Source of the DNA: Micromonospora sp. CCTCC AA 2012012
Lineage (GTDB): Bacteria > Actinomycetota > Actinomycetes > Mycobacteriales > Micromonosporaceae
DNA: 64,000 nt
Assembly (NCBI RefSeq): GCF_040499845.1
Contig: NZ_CP159342.1
Location: 868,001 to 932,000 of the forward strand
Direction: 5' to 3'
Within the stretch, counting starts at the first letter, position 1, and each line of letters starts with the position of its first letter. The translations under genes and the position numbers were made by a program. The notes under the pieces were generated by a model, which had not been told where the DNA came from, did not search any database, and saw only the letters and a list, made by a program, of their open reading frames with translations. Below, in pieces: positions 9,842 to 18,350 of the stretch.

Positions 9842-10210
9842 TCACCTGGGGGCGTGCGCGAAGCGGTCACGGCTGGCCAGTACCTCGGTCAGGTGCTGTC
9901 GGCTCCAGTCGCACAGTTGGTAGACCGTGTGGCGGGCGGCCCGGCCGGCGTCGGTGAGCGCGTAGTCGACCTGCGGCGGCACGGTCGGATGCACGTGCCG
10001 GGTGAGCAGTCCTTCCCGTTCCAGGGCGCGCAGCGTCTGCGCCAGTACTTTGTGGCTGACGCCCGGCACGGCGGTCTGGACGGCCGTGAAGCGCAGGGTG
10101 CGCTCGCCCAGCGCGTCGAGCACCGGCAGTACCCACTTGCCGCCGAGCGTGGTGAACACCTCACGGGCCACCGCGTGTACGCGGGCCATCGCGTCGGGCT
10201 GCTCGGTCAC
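9842..10210 (-). CDS. HxlR-family transcriptional regulator
   Basis: 122 aa winged-helix protein. The family core is visible as LGGKWVLPVLDALGERTLRF, then FTAVQTAVPGVSHKVLAQTLRALEREGLL (recognition helix region) and a wing with VDYALTDAGR. The GTG start at 10210 is preceded by GAGG. It is divergent from the VOC gene at 10281, the common arrangement in which an HxlR protein controls a neighbouring enzyme. It has no conserved N-terminal Cys, so thiol sensing as in HxlR/HypR redox sensors is not obvious. Confidence 0.85.
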   Translation of the reverse strand: MTEQPDAMARVHAVAREVFTTLGGKWVLPVLDALGERTLRFTAVQTAVPGVSHKVLAQTLRALEREGLLTRHVHPTVPPQVDYALTDAGRAARHTVYQLCDWSRQHLTEVLASRDRFAHAPR

Positions 10211-10280
10211 CTTGAGGTACCTCCCGATCCTTCAAGTGCGTTCTTACGCTAGCCCGAGACGCTGGCTAACGTCGTCGGGC
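10211..10280. promoter_or_regulatory. Divergent promoter region between HxlR regulator and VOC gene
   Basis: A 70-base space holds both start signals. It contains the perfect 10-base palindrome GAGGTACCTC at 10214-10223, directly in front of the regulator start. HxlR dimers bind short palindromes, so this is a reasonable autoregulatory operator. It also doubles as the ribosome site of the regulator (GAGG). No clear -35/-10 pair could be assigned. Confidence 0.35.
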
Positions 10281-10673
10281 GTGACCATTCTCAAGACCTA
10301 CGCTCGGCTCTGGGCCGACGACCTCGACGCCACCCTTCCGCTCCTGCGCCGGCTGACCGGCACCGAACCGGACCTGCTTTTCGCGTTCGCGTCGCTCGAG
10401 CTGGCCGCGATCGGCGACTTCTTGGTGATCGCCGGGCCGCTGGCCGCCCGGGAACCGTTCACCCACGCCTCGACGACCGTGGTGGTCGACGATCTGGACG
10501 AGACCCGCCGGCTGGTGCTGGCCGACGGCGGCACGATCACCACGCCGGAGGCGACCAGCGAGACCGGCCGGTTCCTCTACGCCAGGCACGCCGGCGGCGC
10601 CGAGGTGGAGTACGTCGAGTGGCGCCCGGAGGTACGCATCCGGGTGCTCGGCCGTCGAGCGCGAGAGGTGTAA
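10281..10673 (+). CDS. VOC-family (glyoxalase/bleomycin-resistance-like) protein
   Basis: 130 aa with the beta-alpha-beta-beta-beta layout of vicinal-oxygen-chelate proteins. Segments are LKTYARLWADDLDATLPLLR, FAFASLELAAIGDFLVIAG, and a second half with TTVVVDDLDETRRLVLADGG and a closing VEYVEWRP. GTG 10281 is the likely start. The TAA stop (10671-10673) lies inside the terminal inverted repeat of the IS256-family element, so the insertion may have replaced the native last codons. It is probably regulated by the divergent HxlR protein. Confidence 0.75.
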   Translation: MTILKTYARLWADDLDATLPLLRRLTGTEPDLLFAFASLELAAIGDFLVIAGPLAAREPFTHASTTVVVDDLDETRRLVLADGGTITTPEATSETGRFLYARHAGGAEVEYVEWRPEVRIRVLGRRAREV

Positions 10674-10688
10674 GAGACGGCCATCGCG
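10671..10688 (+). repeat. Left terminal inverted repeat of IS256-family element
   Basis: TAAGAGACGGCCATCGCG, the perfect reverse complement of 11993-12010. Its first three bases act as the stop codon of the VOC gene. Confidence 0.9.
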
Positions 10689-10703
10689 GGATCCGGTTTG
10701 ATG

Positions 10704-11947
10704 TTAGGCGGCGATCGGGTTCGGGTCGGACTGCTGGGTGTCGTGTTGGGCGGTGTCGACGGTGATCAGGCGGGCTTTGGCCAGTAGCTCCAGGCTCATG
10801 TAGCGGCGTCCTTCGGTCCACTCGTCGGTTTGCTCGGCGAGGACCGCGCCGACGAGGCGGATGATCGCGGCTCGGTTGGGGAAGATCCCGACGACGTCGG
10901 TGCGGCGGCGGATCTCCTTGTTCAGCCGCTCCTGCGGGTTGTTCGACCAGATCTGACGCCAGATCTCGCGGGGGAAGCCGGTGAAGGCGAGGAGGTCGTC
11001 GCGGGCGGCGTCGAGGTGTTGCGCGGCGGCGGGGAACTTGGCTTCGATCGTGGTCACGACGCGCTGGAATTGGGCGTGGACGGCGTCGGTGTCGGGCTGG
11101 TCGAAGATCGTTCGCACCAGGGTGGCTATCCACGGCTGCGCAGACTTCGGCACCTTCGTCAGCAGGTTGCGCAGGTAGTGGGTCCGGCACCGTTGCCAGG
11201 AGGCTCCCGGCAGAGCCGCCCCGATGGCCTGCACGAGTCTGGCGTGGGCGTCGGAGATGACCAGGCGGACACCGGTCAGGCCGCGGGCGGTCAGCGACCG
11301 TAGAAACGCCAGCCAGCCGGCGCCGTCTTCGTCGGAGGCGACGTCGAGGCCGAGGACTTCGCGTTGGCCGTCGGCGTTGACGCCGACCGCGATCAGGGCG
11401 TGGACGTTGACGGTGCGGCCGTGTTCGCGGACCTTCATCGTCAGGGCGTCCATCCACACGAACGTGTAGTGCCCTGAGTCGAGGGGCCGGTTGCGGAACG
11501 CCTCGACCTGGGCGTCGAGGTGGGCGGCCATCTCCAGACCTGCGACTTGGACAGCTGCCGGATCCCGAGCTGCTCGACGAGCTTCTCCACCCGCCGGGTC
11601 GACACCCCGAGCAGATACGACGTCGCCACCACTGACACCAGAGCCTGCTCCGCCCGCCGGCGGTGCGTCGGCAGCCAGTCGGGAAAGTAGCTGCCCTGGC
11701 GCAGCTTGGGGATCGCCAGGTCGATCGTGCCGGCCCGGGTGTCCCACTCCCGCTGCCGGTAGCCGTTGCGGGAGTTGACCCGATCGTCGCTGCGCTGCCC
11801 GTAGCCGGCGCCGCAGATCGCGTCGGCCTCGGCGGACATCACCGCCTGCGCGAACGTTTTGATCATCGCCTGCAACATGTCCGGCGACGCGCCCTCGATC
11901 TGCTCGCGCAGCAGGTCAACAGGGTTCACACTCTCTGAAGCGGCCAT
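10704..11947 (-). pseudogene. IS256-family (Mutator-type) transposase, 1-base frameshift
   Basis: Two overlapping frames together give a full transposase of about 410 aa. The first runs from ATG 11947 to a stop at 11441 and ends its homology at QLSKSQV. The second frame resumes with EMAAHLDAQVEAFRNRPLD and reaches the natural end at 10704. The switch is near 11534, where GTCTGGAG on the coding strand fits an original GTCTCGGAG with one base lost. The DDE residues are all in the second frame: FVWMDALT, VISDAHARL and NNPQERLNKE. The catalytic domain is preserved but cannot be made without frameshifting. No canonical slippery site is seen. Confidence 0.88.
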
Positions 11948-11992
11948 CGCGTCCTCTCTTCCTTCTCTGACTTGGTCGTCTTGAAGGATCGA

Positions 11993-12010
11993 CGCGATGG
12001 CCGTCTCTTA
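11993..12010 (-). repeat. Right terminal inverted repeat of IS256-family element
   Basis: CGCGATGGCCGTCTCTTA on the + strand, perfectly complementary to the left repeat at 10671-10688. An ATG inside it begins the chimeric frame that runs into the TnpB remnant. Confidence 0.9.
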
Positions 12011-12034
12011 TCTACGTAACACGCCCATCACGGG

Positions 12035-12480
12035 CAAGTCGTACACCACACCCGTGGACGCAACTCGGCGGCACAACCTGAGGCAGTGGCAGATCGGCCG
12101 TCCGCTACAAATCCTGCCAGACAAGGATCACCCTGGGGTTATCACCGTCAACCTGGTCAACGAACGCGGCACCTCGTCCAGCTGTCCCGCCTATTTGCGG
12201 CGGGTACCGAAATCCCGCGGCCGGACCCTGTCCTGCCCGTACTGCCAGCATGTCGGGCACCGCGACCTGGTCACGGCCCTCACCATCGCCACCTGCACCC
12301 CGGGCGGTGGACCCACCACCCCGGTAGCCGTTGTGCTGCCGGAGGCGGTCACGCACCGCCGAGCCGGCCGGCACCTGCCCGGTGCCGGCCAGTCCCGGCG
12401 TGACCCCGCCGCCCATCACAGGCGGCGAGAGGATCAGTTGGCCCGCGGAGGCCCGCTGCACCACCAAGTGGGAGTCGCTC
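12035..12480 (+). pseudogene. TnpB/IS605 OrfB C-terminal remnant
   Basis: The frame contains RRHNLRQWQIGRPLQ, then a region reading TVNLVNERGTSSSC and GRTLSCPYCQHVGHRDLVTA. These are the end of the RuvC-like region and the zinc ribbon of IS200/IS605-family TnpB. The first zinc knuckle is degraded (CPAY instead of CPxC) and the second is kept (CPYC). The final RuvC Asp survives in HRDLV. The N-terminal two thirds are missing; the remnant begins at the IS256 boundary. The trailing residues (PGGGPTTPVAVVLPEAVTHR) match the usual tail. It is a non-functional fragment. Confidence 0.7.
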
Positions 12481-12544
12481 GCCTACACGGCGAGGATCCA
12501 CAACAGCCCACCGGAAACCCGGTAAACGTGAAGTCGACACCGCA

Positions 12545-13153
12545 CTAGCTGGCAGGGTACGGACGCTCGACCAGAAGGGATGCGATATGAGCAGCATTGG
12601 CGGCGAGGGTCTTGGTGGCTGCGCCGGTGGTGTCCGGCTTCGGTCCGGCGTCGCTGTAGTCGGTCTTACCCATCGCTTCGCCGACCCAGTACGTCGAGGC
12701 GGACGCGGAGGCGGTGAAGCCGACGTCGTTGAGCGCTTGAAGCACCTCGGCGGTGACGTGGTGAGCGCCGTCCTCGTTGCCCACGACCGCGACCGCGGCG
12801 ACCTTGCCGAACGTGAGCAGCCTGCCCTCCTCGTCAGTCTCGGATAGCTCGGCGTCGAGACGCTCAAGCACCATCTTGCAGACGCTCGACGGCTGTCCGA
12901 GCCAGATCGGCGTCGCGATGATCACGATCTGAGAGTTCAGCAGCTTCGCGCGGATGCTCGGCCACTCGTCCCCTTGGCCTTCGTCGGTCGACACCCCGAA
13001 GCGGATGTGCTGATCGACGACGCGGATGAGCTCACCGCTGACGTTGTGCTCGCCGAGCGCGGCCAGCACCTCACGGCCCAACTGTTCGGCGCTGGACGGG
13101 GCGGGAGACGGTTTGAGAGTGCAGCACAAGACGAGCGCGCGTATGGAGGTCAC
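12545..13153 (-). CDS. Flavodoxin-fold NAD(P)H-dependent oxidoreductase
   Basis: 202 aa from GTG 13153, with GAGGAG 8 bases upstream. The open frame continues further upstream but only as antisense to a methyltransferase. The fold begins with RALVLCCTLKPSPAPSSAEQ (flavin phosphate loop), continues with SQIVIIATPIWLGQPSSVCK (second flavin loop) and AAVAVVGNEDGAHHVTAEVL (third loop). It is an FMN-binding NADPH quinone/azo-reductase-like enzyme, cytosolic. Its ribosome-site region borders the truncated methyltransferase gene at 13208. Confidence 0.8.
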   Translation of the reverse strand: MTSIRALVLCCTLKPSPAPSSAEQLGREVLAALGEHNVSGELIRVVDQHIRFGVSTDEGQGDEWPSIRAKLLNSQIVIIATPIWLGQPSSVCKMVLERLDAELSETDEEGRLLTFGKVAAVAVVGNEDGAHHVTAEVLQALNDVGFTASASASTYWVGEAMGKTDYSDAGPKPDTTGAATKTLAANAAHIASLLVERPYPAS

Positions 13154-13207
13154 AGACGTTCTCCTCACAGGGACCGGGGTGATCCGATTTCCGTACCCCG
13201 CCGCTGA

Positions 13208-13954
13208 TTCTCCAACCCGAATGGGCTCGACCGGCAGGTCGCCCAGCACGCCCTGCGGATCACTCCGGACGGACCGGCCGCCGGCCAGGCGAACCGGGCC
13301 TTCCTGCGCCGGGTGGTCCGGTTCCTCGCCATCGAGGCCGGTATCGACCAGTTCCTCGACATCGGGTCGGGGCTGCCCACCCAGGGCAACGTGCACGAGG
13401 TCGCCACCGAGCACAACCCGAGCGCCCGGGTGGTGTACGTCGACAACTACCCGATCGTCCTGACGCACGGACGGGCCCTGCTCGCCGCGGAGGGCACCGC
13501 CACGGTGATCCAGGCCGACATTCGGCGACCGCAGGAGATCCTCGCCGACCCGGACGTCCGCCAGTTCCTCGACTTCGACCGGCCGGTCGGATTGTTGCTC
13601 TTCGCGATCCTGCACCACCTCGGCGACGAGGAGGAGCCGCGAGCAGTGTCGGCAGAGTTGATCGACGCGCTGCCGTCGGGTAGTTACGTGGCAATCTCGC
13701 ACTTCCGCGATCCGGGTGAGCGGGACCCGGAAGGCTCCCGTAAGGCCCGCGAGGTCGAGCGGATCTTCAACGAGTCGCTGGGCACCGGTCGCTGGCGTAC
13801 CGACGAGGAGATCCTCTCCTTCGCCGTCGGGCTGACGCTGCTGGAGCCGGGGTTGGTGCCGCTGGCCGAGTGGCGCCCGGACCCCGGCACACCCGCACCG
13901 AAGCAGACCGACACCTACCACACCTTCGTCGGGCTACTTGCCCGTAAACCGTAG
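13208..13954 (+). pseudogene. DUF574-type SAM methyltransferase, 5'-truncated
   Basis: The family core is intact: QFLDIGSGLPTQGNVHEVA (SAM loop), ARVVYVDNYPIVLTHGRALL, and PVGLLLFAILHHLGDEEE. In-frame homology already starts upstream of any start codon (LDRQVAQHALRI and then QANRAFLRRVVRF from 13226). An in-frame TGA at 13205 closes the frame, and the usual YDYxLGGKDN N-terminus (about 40 residues) is absent. The first usable start would be GTG 13313, which would give 213 aa lacking a conserved helix. The junction near 13205 sits just behind the oxidoreductase start and looks like a deletion or rearrangement scar. It could still make a shortened enzyme. Confidence 0.7.
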
Positions 13955-14118
13955 GCCGTCGCGACGTAGTCGCCGATCGTCATCGTCGCCAACGACGCCG
14001 GATGGTCTGTCGTGCCAGGCACGTCCACCGACCGGCGGCAGCAGACCGTGACGGTCAGGTGGTCCCCACGCGCTTCCGGGCGCCTAGCCGGCCGGGGGCG
14101 GTAGCCGGCGTGCGGAAC

Positions 14119-14151
14119 GGCGGCCCACCGGGGATCTCCCGGTGGGCCGCC
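14119..14151 (-). terminator. Hairpin terminator of phosphoesterase operon
   Basis: A perfect 14-bp stem (GGCGGCCCACCGGG with its complement) around a 5-base loop GATCT, located 37 bases after the stop of the minus-strand phosphoesterase gene. No U-tract follows, as is common in actinobacteria. Confidence 0.7.
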
Positions 14152-14187
14152 CGAATCCCCGTCACCGAATCCGTGTGTGACGCAAGG

Positions 14188-16983
14188 TCAGTCGACGTCG
14201 GTGCCGGGCAGGGCTTCCCCCGGCACCTCCTTCGGCAGGTAGATCCTGGCGTCACCCGGGTAGGGCAGGTCCCAGTTGTGGGCGCCGTACCACGTGTACC
14301 GGTTCATCAGCTCCGGGTTCGCGTAGTCGGCCTGCGCCCCCTTGCCGGTGAGGCGCTGCTTCGACGCCCACTGGTCCCACTCCTCCGAGTAGGAGACGAA
14401 ACCCGCCGGGACGGGACCCTGGAGGGCGGCCGCCTTCGCGCCGGTCGGCGTGTCGAGGCCGCACGCGGGTGCGGTCTTGATGTTCTCGGTCAGCGAGATG
14501 TTGTTGGCCTTCGCCGTGTACGGCGTGAACACGGGCTTGGGCTGGAAGGCGTCGTACATCGGGGTGGCCGCGGCGACCTTCTGGTTGAGCGGCTCCGCAC
14601 CGAGGATCTGCTCGATGGTGCGGACCATGTTGATCTGGGAGTAGTAGGTCGAGACCGTCTTGCCGTGGACGGCGTACGGGCTGATGACCTGGATCGGGGC
14701 CCGGTGGCCGTCGACGTGGTCAGGGCCGGCCTGGCTGTCGTCCTCGACCACGAAGATCGCGGAGTCCTTCCAGTACGGGCTGTGCGAGATCGTCTCGACG
14801 ATCTTGCCCAGCGCGAGGTCGCCACCGGCGACGTTCGACCGCTGGGACACCGGACCACCGGTGTGGTCGTCGGAGAGCCACACCATGTTGAACTCGGCCG
14901 GACCGTTCTTCTGGAAGTCGTCCTTCCAGATCTGGTAGCGGTACAGGTCGGGGATCTGCATCTCGAACGGGGGTGCGGTCGGCACAGTGATCTTGTTGAG
15001 CGAGGGAATCGGCGAGCCGTAGTCGCCCTTGAGCGCGGGGCTGGTCAGCTGCGCCGGGTCGCCGCCCTGGTCGACGCTCTGCGCGGCGCAGTAGTACTGC
15101 TGCCACGTCGAGCCGGCCGGCTTGCCGCTGGAGGAGTAGACGAACTCGCCGAAGTTCTTGGCGGTGTGGCCCGCGGCCATGACGGCGGTCCACAGGAAGC
15201 CCGAGCGCTGGTGGCCCAGCACGTCCTCCTCGGTGTCGTAGCTGCGGACGTACTCGCCGGCGCTGGACTCGGTGTACTCCGGGTTGTCACCCTGCATGAT
15301 CCAATTGTGGCCCTCGGCGGAGTTGGTGCCGATGTCGTAGGTGTTGTCGTAGAGACCGAACTGTCGCGAGAGCGCGTGGATGTTGGGCGTGACCTGCTCG
15401 CCGAACTGGGCCAGCGACGGGTCGCCGTTGCCCTCGGGCATGTCGCCGTGGATCTGGTCGTAGGTGCGGTTCTCCTTGACCAGCATGAAGACGTGCTTGA
15501 TGGGCGAGGGGTCGCCGATGCGCCGGGGCACGGGCAGGGGCGCCACGTCGCTGCCGCGGACGGCGCGCTTGACGTCGCTGTCCGCGCCGCCCCAGCCGTT
15601 CTGCTTGAAGACCTGCGGGGTGTAGGTGTCCCTGATCTCGCTGTCGGAGGGGAGGGCGAAGCGGGTCAGCGAGGCGGTCGTGGCGTGGGTGCCGTGGCCG
15701 GTCGCCGGGGTGGTGCCGAAGCCCTGGTTGTAGGTGATGGCCGGGCCCCGGGCGTCGATGCCGCGGCGGTTGGCCACGACGATCCGGTCGCCGACCGCGA
15801 AGACGTCCTCGGGGTAGTAGTCGGTCGGGACGAGGCCGACGTAACTGACCGGGTCGAGCGCGCTCTCGCCGAGCCTGTAGACGGCGATCGCGTTGACGCG
15901 GCCGAGGCTGACGAGCAGACGGCCGTTGTACACGGCGATCGCGTCGGGCCCGTAGCCGACCTCCGAGCTCTGCCAGGGCTTGGTCTCGATCGTCTGGACG
16001 ACCTTGTCCATGCCGGTGTCGACCACCGAGATGGTGTCGTCGTTGGTGTTGGTCACGTAGAGCGCGCCGCCCTCGAGGTGCATGTCGGTCGGGTGGCGAC
16101 CGACCTCGATCTGGCCGATGGGCGCCGCGGCGTTGGCCGTGTCGATGACGCTGAGGACACCGGTGGTCGAGGTGCCGAGCACCGGGTCCGCCGGGACGTT
16201 GGAGCCGTAGGAGTCGATGGTGTCCTCACCCGGCTGGGCCGGGCGGCCGCCCTCGTCGCTGACGTAGAGCTTGGTGCCGACGAACCTCAGCTGACGCGGC
16301 GCGATGCCGACGGGGTAGGTCGCCTTGACGGCGCCGGCAACCGGGTCGATCGCGACGACGGTGTTCTGACCGTTGACGGCGGCGTACAGCGTGCTGCCAT
16401 CGGGCGAGAACGTCATGCCGGCGGTGAGCGCCTGACGGGTGGGGCCGGTCAGGTCGGGGATGGCGATCTTGGTGCCGGCCGCCAGGGTGCCGTCGGCCTT
16501 GACCGGGAACCGGGTGAGGCCGGTCGCGTTCGGCATGAAGAGGAACTTGCCGTCGGGGGAGTAGAGGGGGCTCTCCTGGCCGACGCTGTTGTCGGAGGGG
16601 CGCAGGTTGGCGCCGGAGGCGGTGCCCGCCCGGAAGATCAGCTGGTAGGTCTCCAGGTCGAAGATCTGCAGCGAGATCGACCGGTCGTTGGCGGTCGCGG
16701 CCAGGAAGCGGCCGTCGGGGCTGATCGTGGAGCCCATGAACTTGCCGTAGTTGGTCACGAGCCGTTCGCCGAGCGGCTTGATGATCTGGTTGGCGGAGAT
16801 CTGCAGACCGTCGGTGTACTCCTCGCCGACCAGGTTCTCGCCGAAACCCCTGGTGGAACCGGCGGCGACACCACCCGTCACCGCGACCGCGAGGGCCACG
16901 CCGCCGGCCACCAGGCCGGTGGGCAACGAGCGCAGGAAGCGACGACGAGGCGGCCTCACGACGCGGTTGCGCCTTACATTCAT
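14188..16983 (-). CDS. Secreted bifunctional YncE-like beta-propeller / phosphoesterase
   Basis: 931 aa from ATG 16983, chosen because GAAGGG lies about 8 bases upstream. The N-terminus has an Arg-rich stretch (RRRFLRS) then a hydrophobic core, a Sec- or Tat-type signal peptide. Residues 60-460 or so contain repeated propeller blades such as FSPDGSTLYAAVNGQNTVVA and SVVDTGMDKVVQTIE. From about 500 on is a PF04185-type phosphoesterase domain with HVFMLVKENRTYDQIHGD, GTNSAEGHNWIMQGDN, and FVVEDDSQAGPDHVDGHRAP carrying metal ligands. The likely activity is hydrolysis of phosphate esters or phospholipids outside the cell. It lies directly downstream of the ABC permease (11 bases) and is probably co-transcribed. 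Confidence 0.88.
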   Translation of the reverse strand: MNVRRNRVVRPPRRRFLRSLPTGLVAGGVALAVAVTGGVAAGSTRGFGENLVGEEYTDGLQISANQIIKPLGERLVTNYGKFMGSTISPDGRFLAATANDRSISLQIFDLETYQLIFRAGTASGANLRPSDNSVGQESPLYSPDGKFLFMPNATGLTRFPVKADGTLAAGTKIAIPDLTGPTRQALTAGMTFSPDGSTLYAAVNGQNTVVAIDPVAGAVKATYPVGIAPRQLRFVGTKLYVSDEGGRPAQPGEDTIDSYGSNVPADPVLGTSTTGVLSVIDTANAAAPIGQIEVGRHPTDMHLEGGALYVTNTNDDTISVVDTGMDKVVQTIETKPWQSSEVGYGPDAIAVYNGRLLVSLGRVNAIAVYRLGESALDPVSYVGLVPTDYYPEDVFAVGDRIVVANRRGIDARGPAITYNQGFGTTPATGHGTHATTASLTRFALPSDSEIRDTYTPQVFKQNGWGGADSDVKRAVRGSDVAPLPVPRRIGDPSPIKHVFMLVKENRTYDQIHGDMPEGNGDPSLAQFGEQVTPNIHALSRQFGLYDNTYDIGTNSAEGHNWIMQGDNPEYTESSAGEYVRSYDTEEDVLGHQRSGFLWTAVMAAGHTAKNFGEFVYSSSGKPAGSTWQQYYCAAQSVDQGGDPAQLTSPALKGDYGSPIPSLNKITVPTAPPFEMQIPDLYRYQIWKDDFQKNGPAEFNMVWLSDDHTGGPVSQRSNVAGGDLALGKIVETISHSPYWKDSAIFVVEDDSQAGPDHVDGHRAPIQVISPYAVHGKTVSTYYSQINMVRTIEQILGAEPLNQKVAAATPMYDAFQPKPVFTPYTAKANNISLTENIKTAPACGLDTPTGAKAAALQGPVPAGFVSYSEEWDQWASKQRLTGKGAQADYANPELMNRYTWYGAHNWDLPYPGDARIYLPKEVPGEALPGTDVD

Positions 16984-16994
16984 CTGGTTTCCCT

Positions 16995-18350
16995 TCACTT
17001 CGTAGTTGCCAGCAGGTCGACGACTCCGTCGAACTGCCACAGCGGGTTAGGCCGGTCGCCCAGGGGGGTGGCGACCTGGAAGAACCCGTTGACCTCCTTC
17101 GGCCCGTCGCCGTCGGCGACGTACCGCCCGTCCGCGGTCACGTCGAGCTGGTAGATCGCGTTGCCGGTCGCGGTCGCACCAGGCAGGGTCCACGTCACGA
17201 CGCACCGCCAGTCGGCGCCCGGACCCTGGTCCTCGACGCGCTCCCCGGCTTTGTCGCGCGTGGCCGTGGCGTGGAGCTGCTCCTCGGTGACCGCCTGCCG
17301 GTTGAGCTGCGCGGTCTGCAGGACGTACAGGTGCGAGAACGACGTCGCCAGCGACGCCTCGAGTTTGGGCCGTTCGATACCCGTGCCGTCGACGCCGGTG
17401 GTCACGGCGACGACCATGGTCGTGACCGCGGCCAGGCCCGCCAGCGGGGCCAGACCCGCGACCAGGAAGCGGCGGCCCATGCCGTCGTAGCCCAGATCGG
17501 TGAAGTCGCGACGCACGAAGAGCCGATAGGTCAGGTAGGTGGCCAGCGCCGTCCAGGCCAGGCTGACGGCGAGCCCGATCCACAGCGACCCGAGCTGCCC
17601 CGGGGCCGTGAAGAGGCCGCGGTAGGTGATGAAGGCGTTCATCGGCGTCGCCATCCGCAGCGCCACCGGGACCGGCATCAGCTGGACACCTTCGAGGATG
17701 AGCGCGATGACCACCGGCATCAGGAGGCCCAGCGGGGAGCGCCCCAGCGCGACCGACCCGAGCAGCCCGACCCCGGAGAAGGCGAGCGTGGGCGGGACGA
17801 TGGTCAGCCAGGCGAGGAGGACCGTCCGGGCGAGCTCACCGGAGTCCATGAGGTGCCCGTCCAGTCCCGGCATCGGCTGGGAGCCGAGCGCCAGCAGGCC
17901 GCCGGCCAGCGACGACACGAGGAGTGCGGCGAGAAGCGCCACGGTGACGGTGAGCGCGGCCATCGCCTTGGCCACGAAGATCCGGCGCGGCGAGCGCACC
18001 GCGACCATCAGGTGCCGCCACGTGCCGAGCCGCTCCTCGACGGCGAAGACGTCGCCGGCCACCAGACAGGTGAGCAGGGGCAGCACCAACGTGCCCATGA
18101 ATTCGAGGATGACCAGGGAGCCCGCCCAGCCGGACTGGTTCATCCAGCGGCCGTAGACCGCGTCGGCGGGAAGGGAGGTCTGCTGGCTGATCACCGCCGT
18201 GTAGACGGCCGGGGCAAGCAGGCAGGCCAGGAAGACCAGCCGGACGCGCCACTGCGACACCAGCTTGACCAGCTCGAACGGGTAGCAGCGGCTCAGCGCC
18301 ACGGGCTGTGGCTGCGTGCGGACGGGGGCATCGACGATGGCCGCGGTCAT
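16995..18350 (-). CDS. ABC-2-type exporter permease with extracytoplasmic C-terminal domain
   Basis: 451 aa. The N-terminal half has about six hydrophobic helices (for example FLACLLAPAVYTAVI, VTVALLAALLVSSLAGGLLAL and GLLMPVVIALILEGVQL). A last helix near residue 310 (LAGLAAVTTMVVAVTTG) is followed by about 130 soluble residues with a single Cys, probably outside the cell. It is translationally coupled to the ATPase by an ATGA overlap. Pairing with the secreted phosphoesterase suggests a role in envelope maintenance or in releasing the enzyme. The substrate is unknown. Confidence 0.78.
   Translation of the reverse strand: MTAAIVDAPVRTQPQPVALSRCYPFELVKLVSQWRVRLVFLACLLAPAVYTAVISQQTSLPADAVYGRWMNQSGWAGSLVILEFMGTLVLPLLTCLVAGDVFAVEERLGTWRHLMVAVRSPRRIFVAKAMAALTVTVALLAALLVSSLAGGLLALGSQPMPGLDGHLMDSGELARTVLLAWLTIVPPTLAFSGVGLLGSVALGRSPLGLLMPVVIALILEGVQLMPVPVALRMATPMNAFITYRGLFTAPGQLGSLWIGLAVSLAWTALATYLTYRLFVRRDFTDLGYDGMGRRFLVAGLAPLAGLAAVTTMVVAVTTGVDGTGIERPKLEASLATSFSHLYVLQTAQLNRQAVTEEQLHATATRDKAGERVEDQGPGADWRCVVTWTLPGATATGNAIYQLDVTADGRYVADGDGPKEVNGFFQVATPLGDRPNPLWQFDGVVDLLATTK

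Larger units (their letters stand above)
10671..12010. mobile_element. IS256-family insertion sequence, inactivated
   Basis: 1340-bp element bounded by 18-base perfect terminal inverted repeats (10671-10688 and 11993-12010, sequence TAAGAGACGGCCATCGCG and its complement). It contains one transposase gene on the minus strand that is broken by a frameshift. IS256-family elements normally make 8-9 bp target duplications, but none is obvious here: the bases flanking the two ends do not match. This suggests a deletion or recombination next to the element after insertion. A TnpB remnant abuts the right end. Confidence 0.9.

Noticed and set aside
12545..13921. A 458-codon minus-strand frame apparently fusing the oxidoreductase to an upstream domain
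   Set aside because: The upstream 256 codons are antisense to the methyltransferase. A good ribosome site and GTG at 13153 mark the true start.
14002..17154. A very long open frame on the + strand opposite the phosphoesterase gene
   Set aside because: It is Val/Arg/Gly-rich antisense reading of a well-supported minus-strand gene, with no family motif. Such mirror frames are normal in GC-rich DNA.
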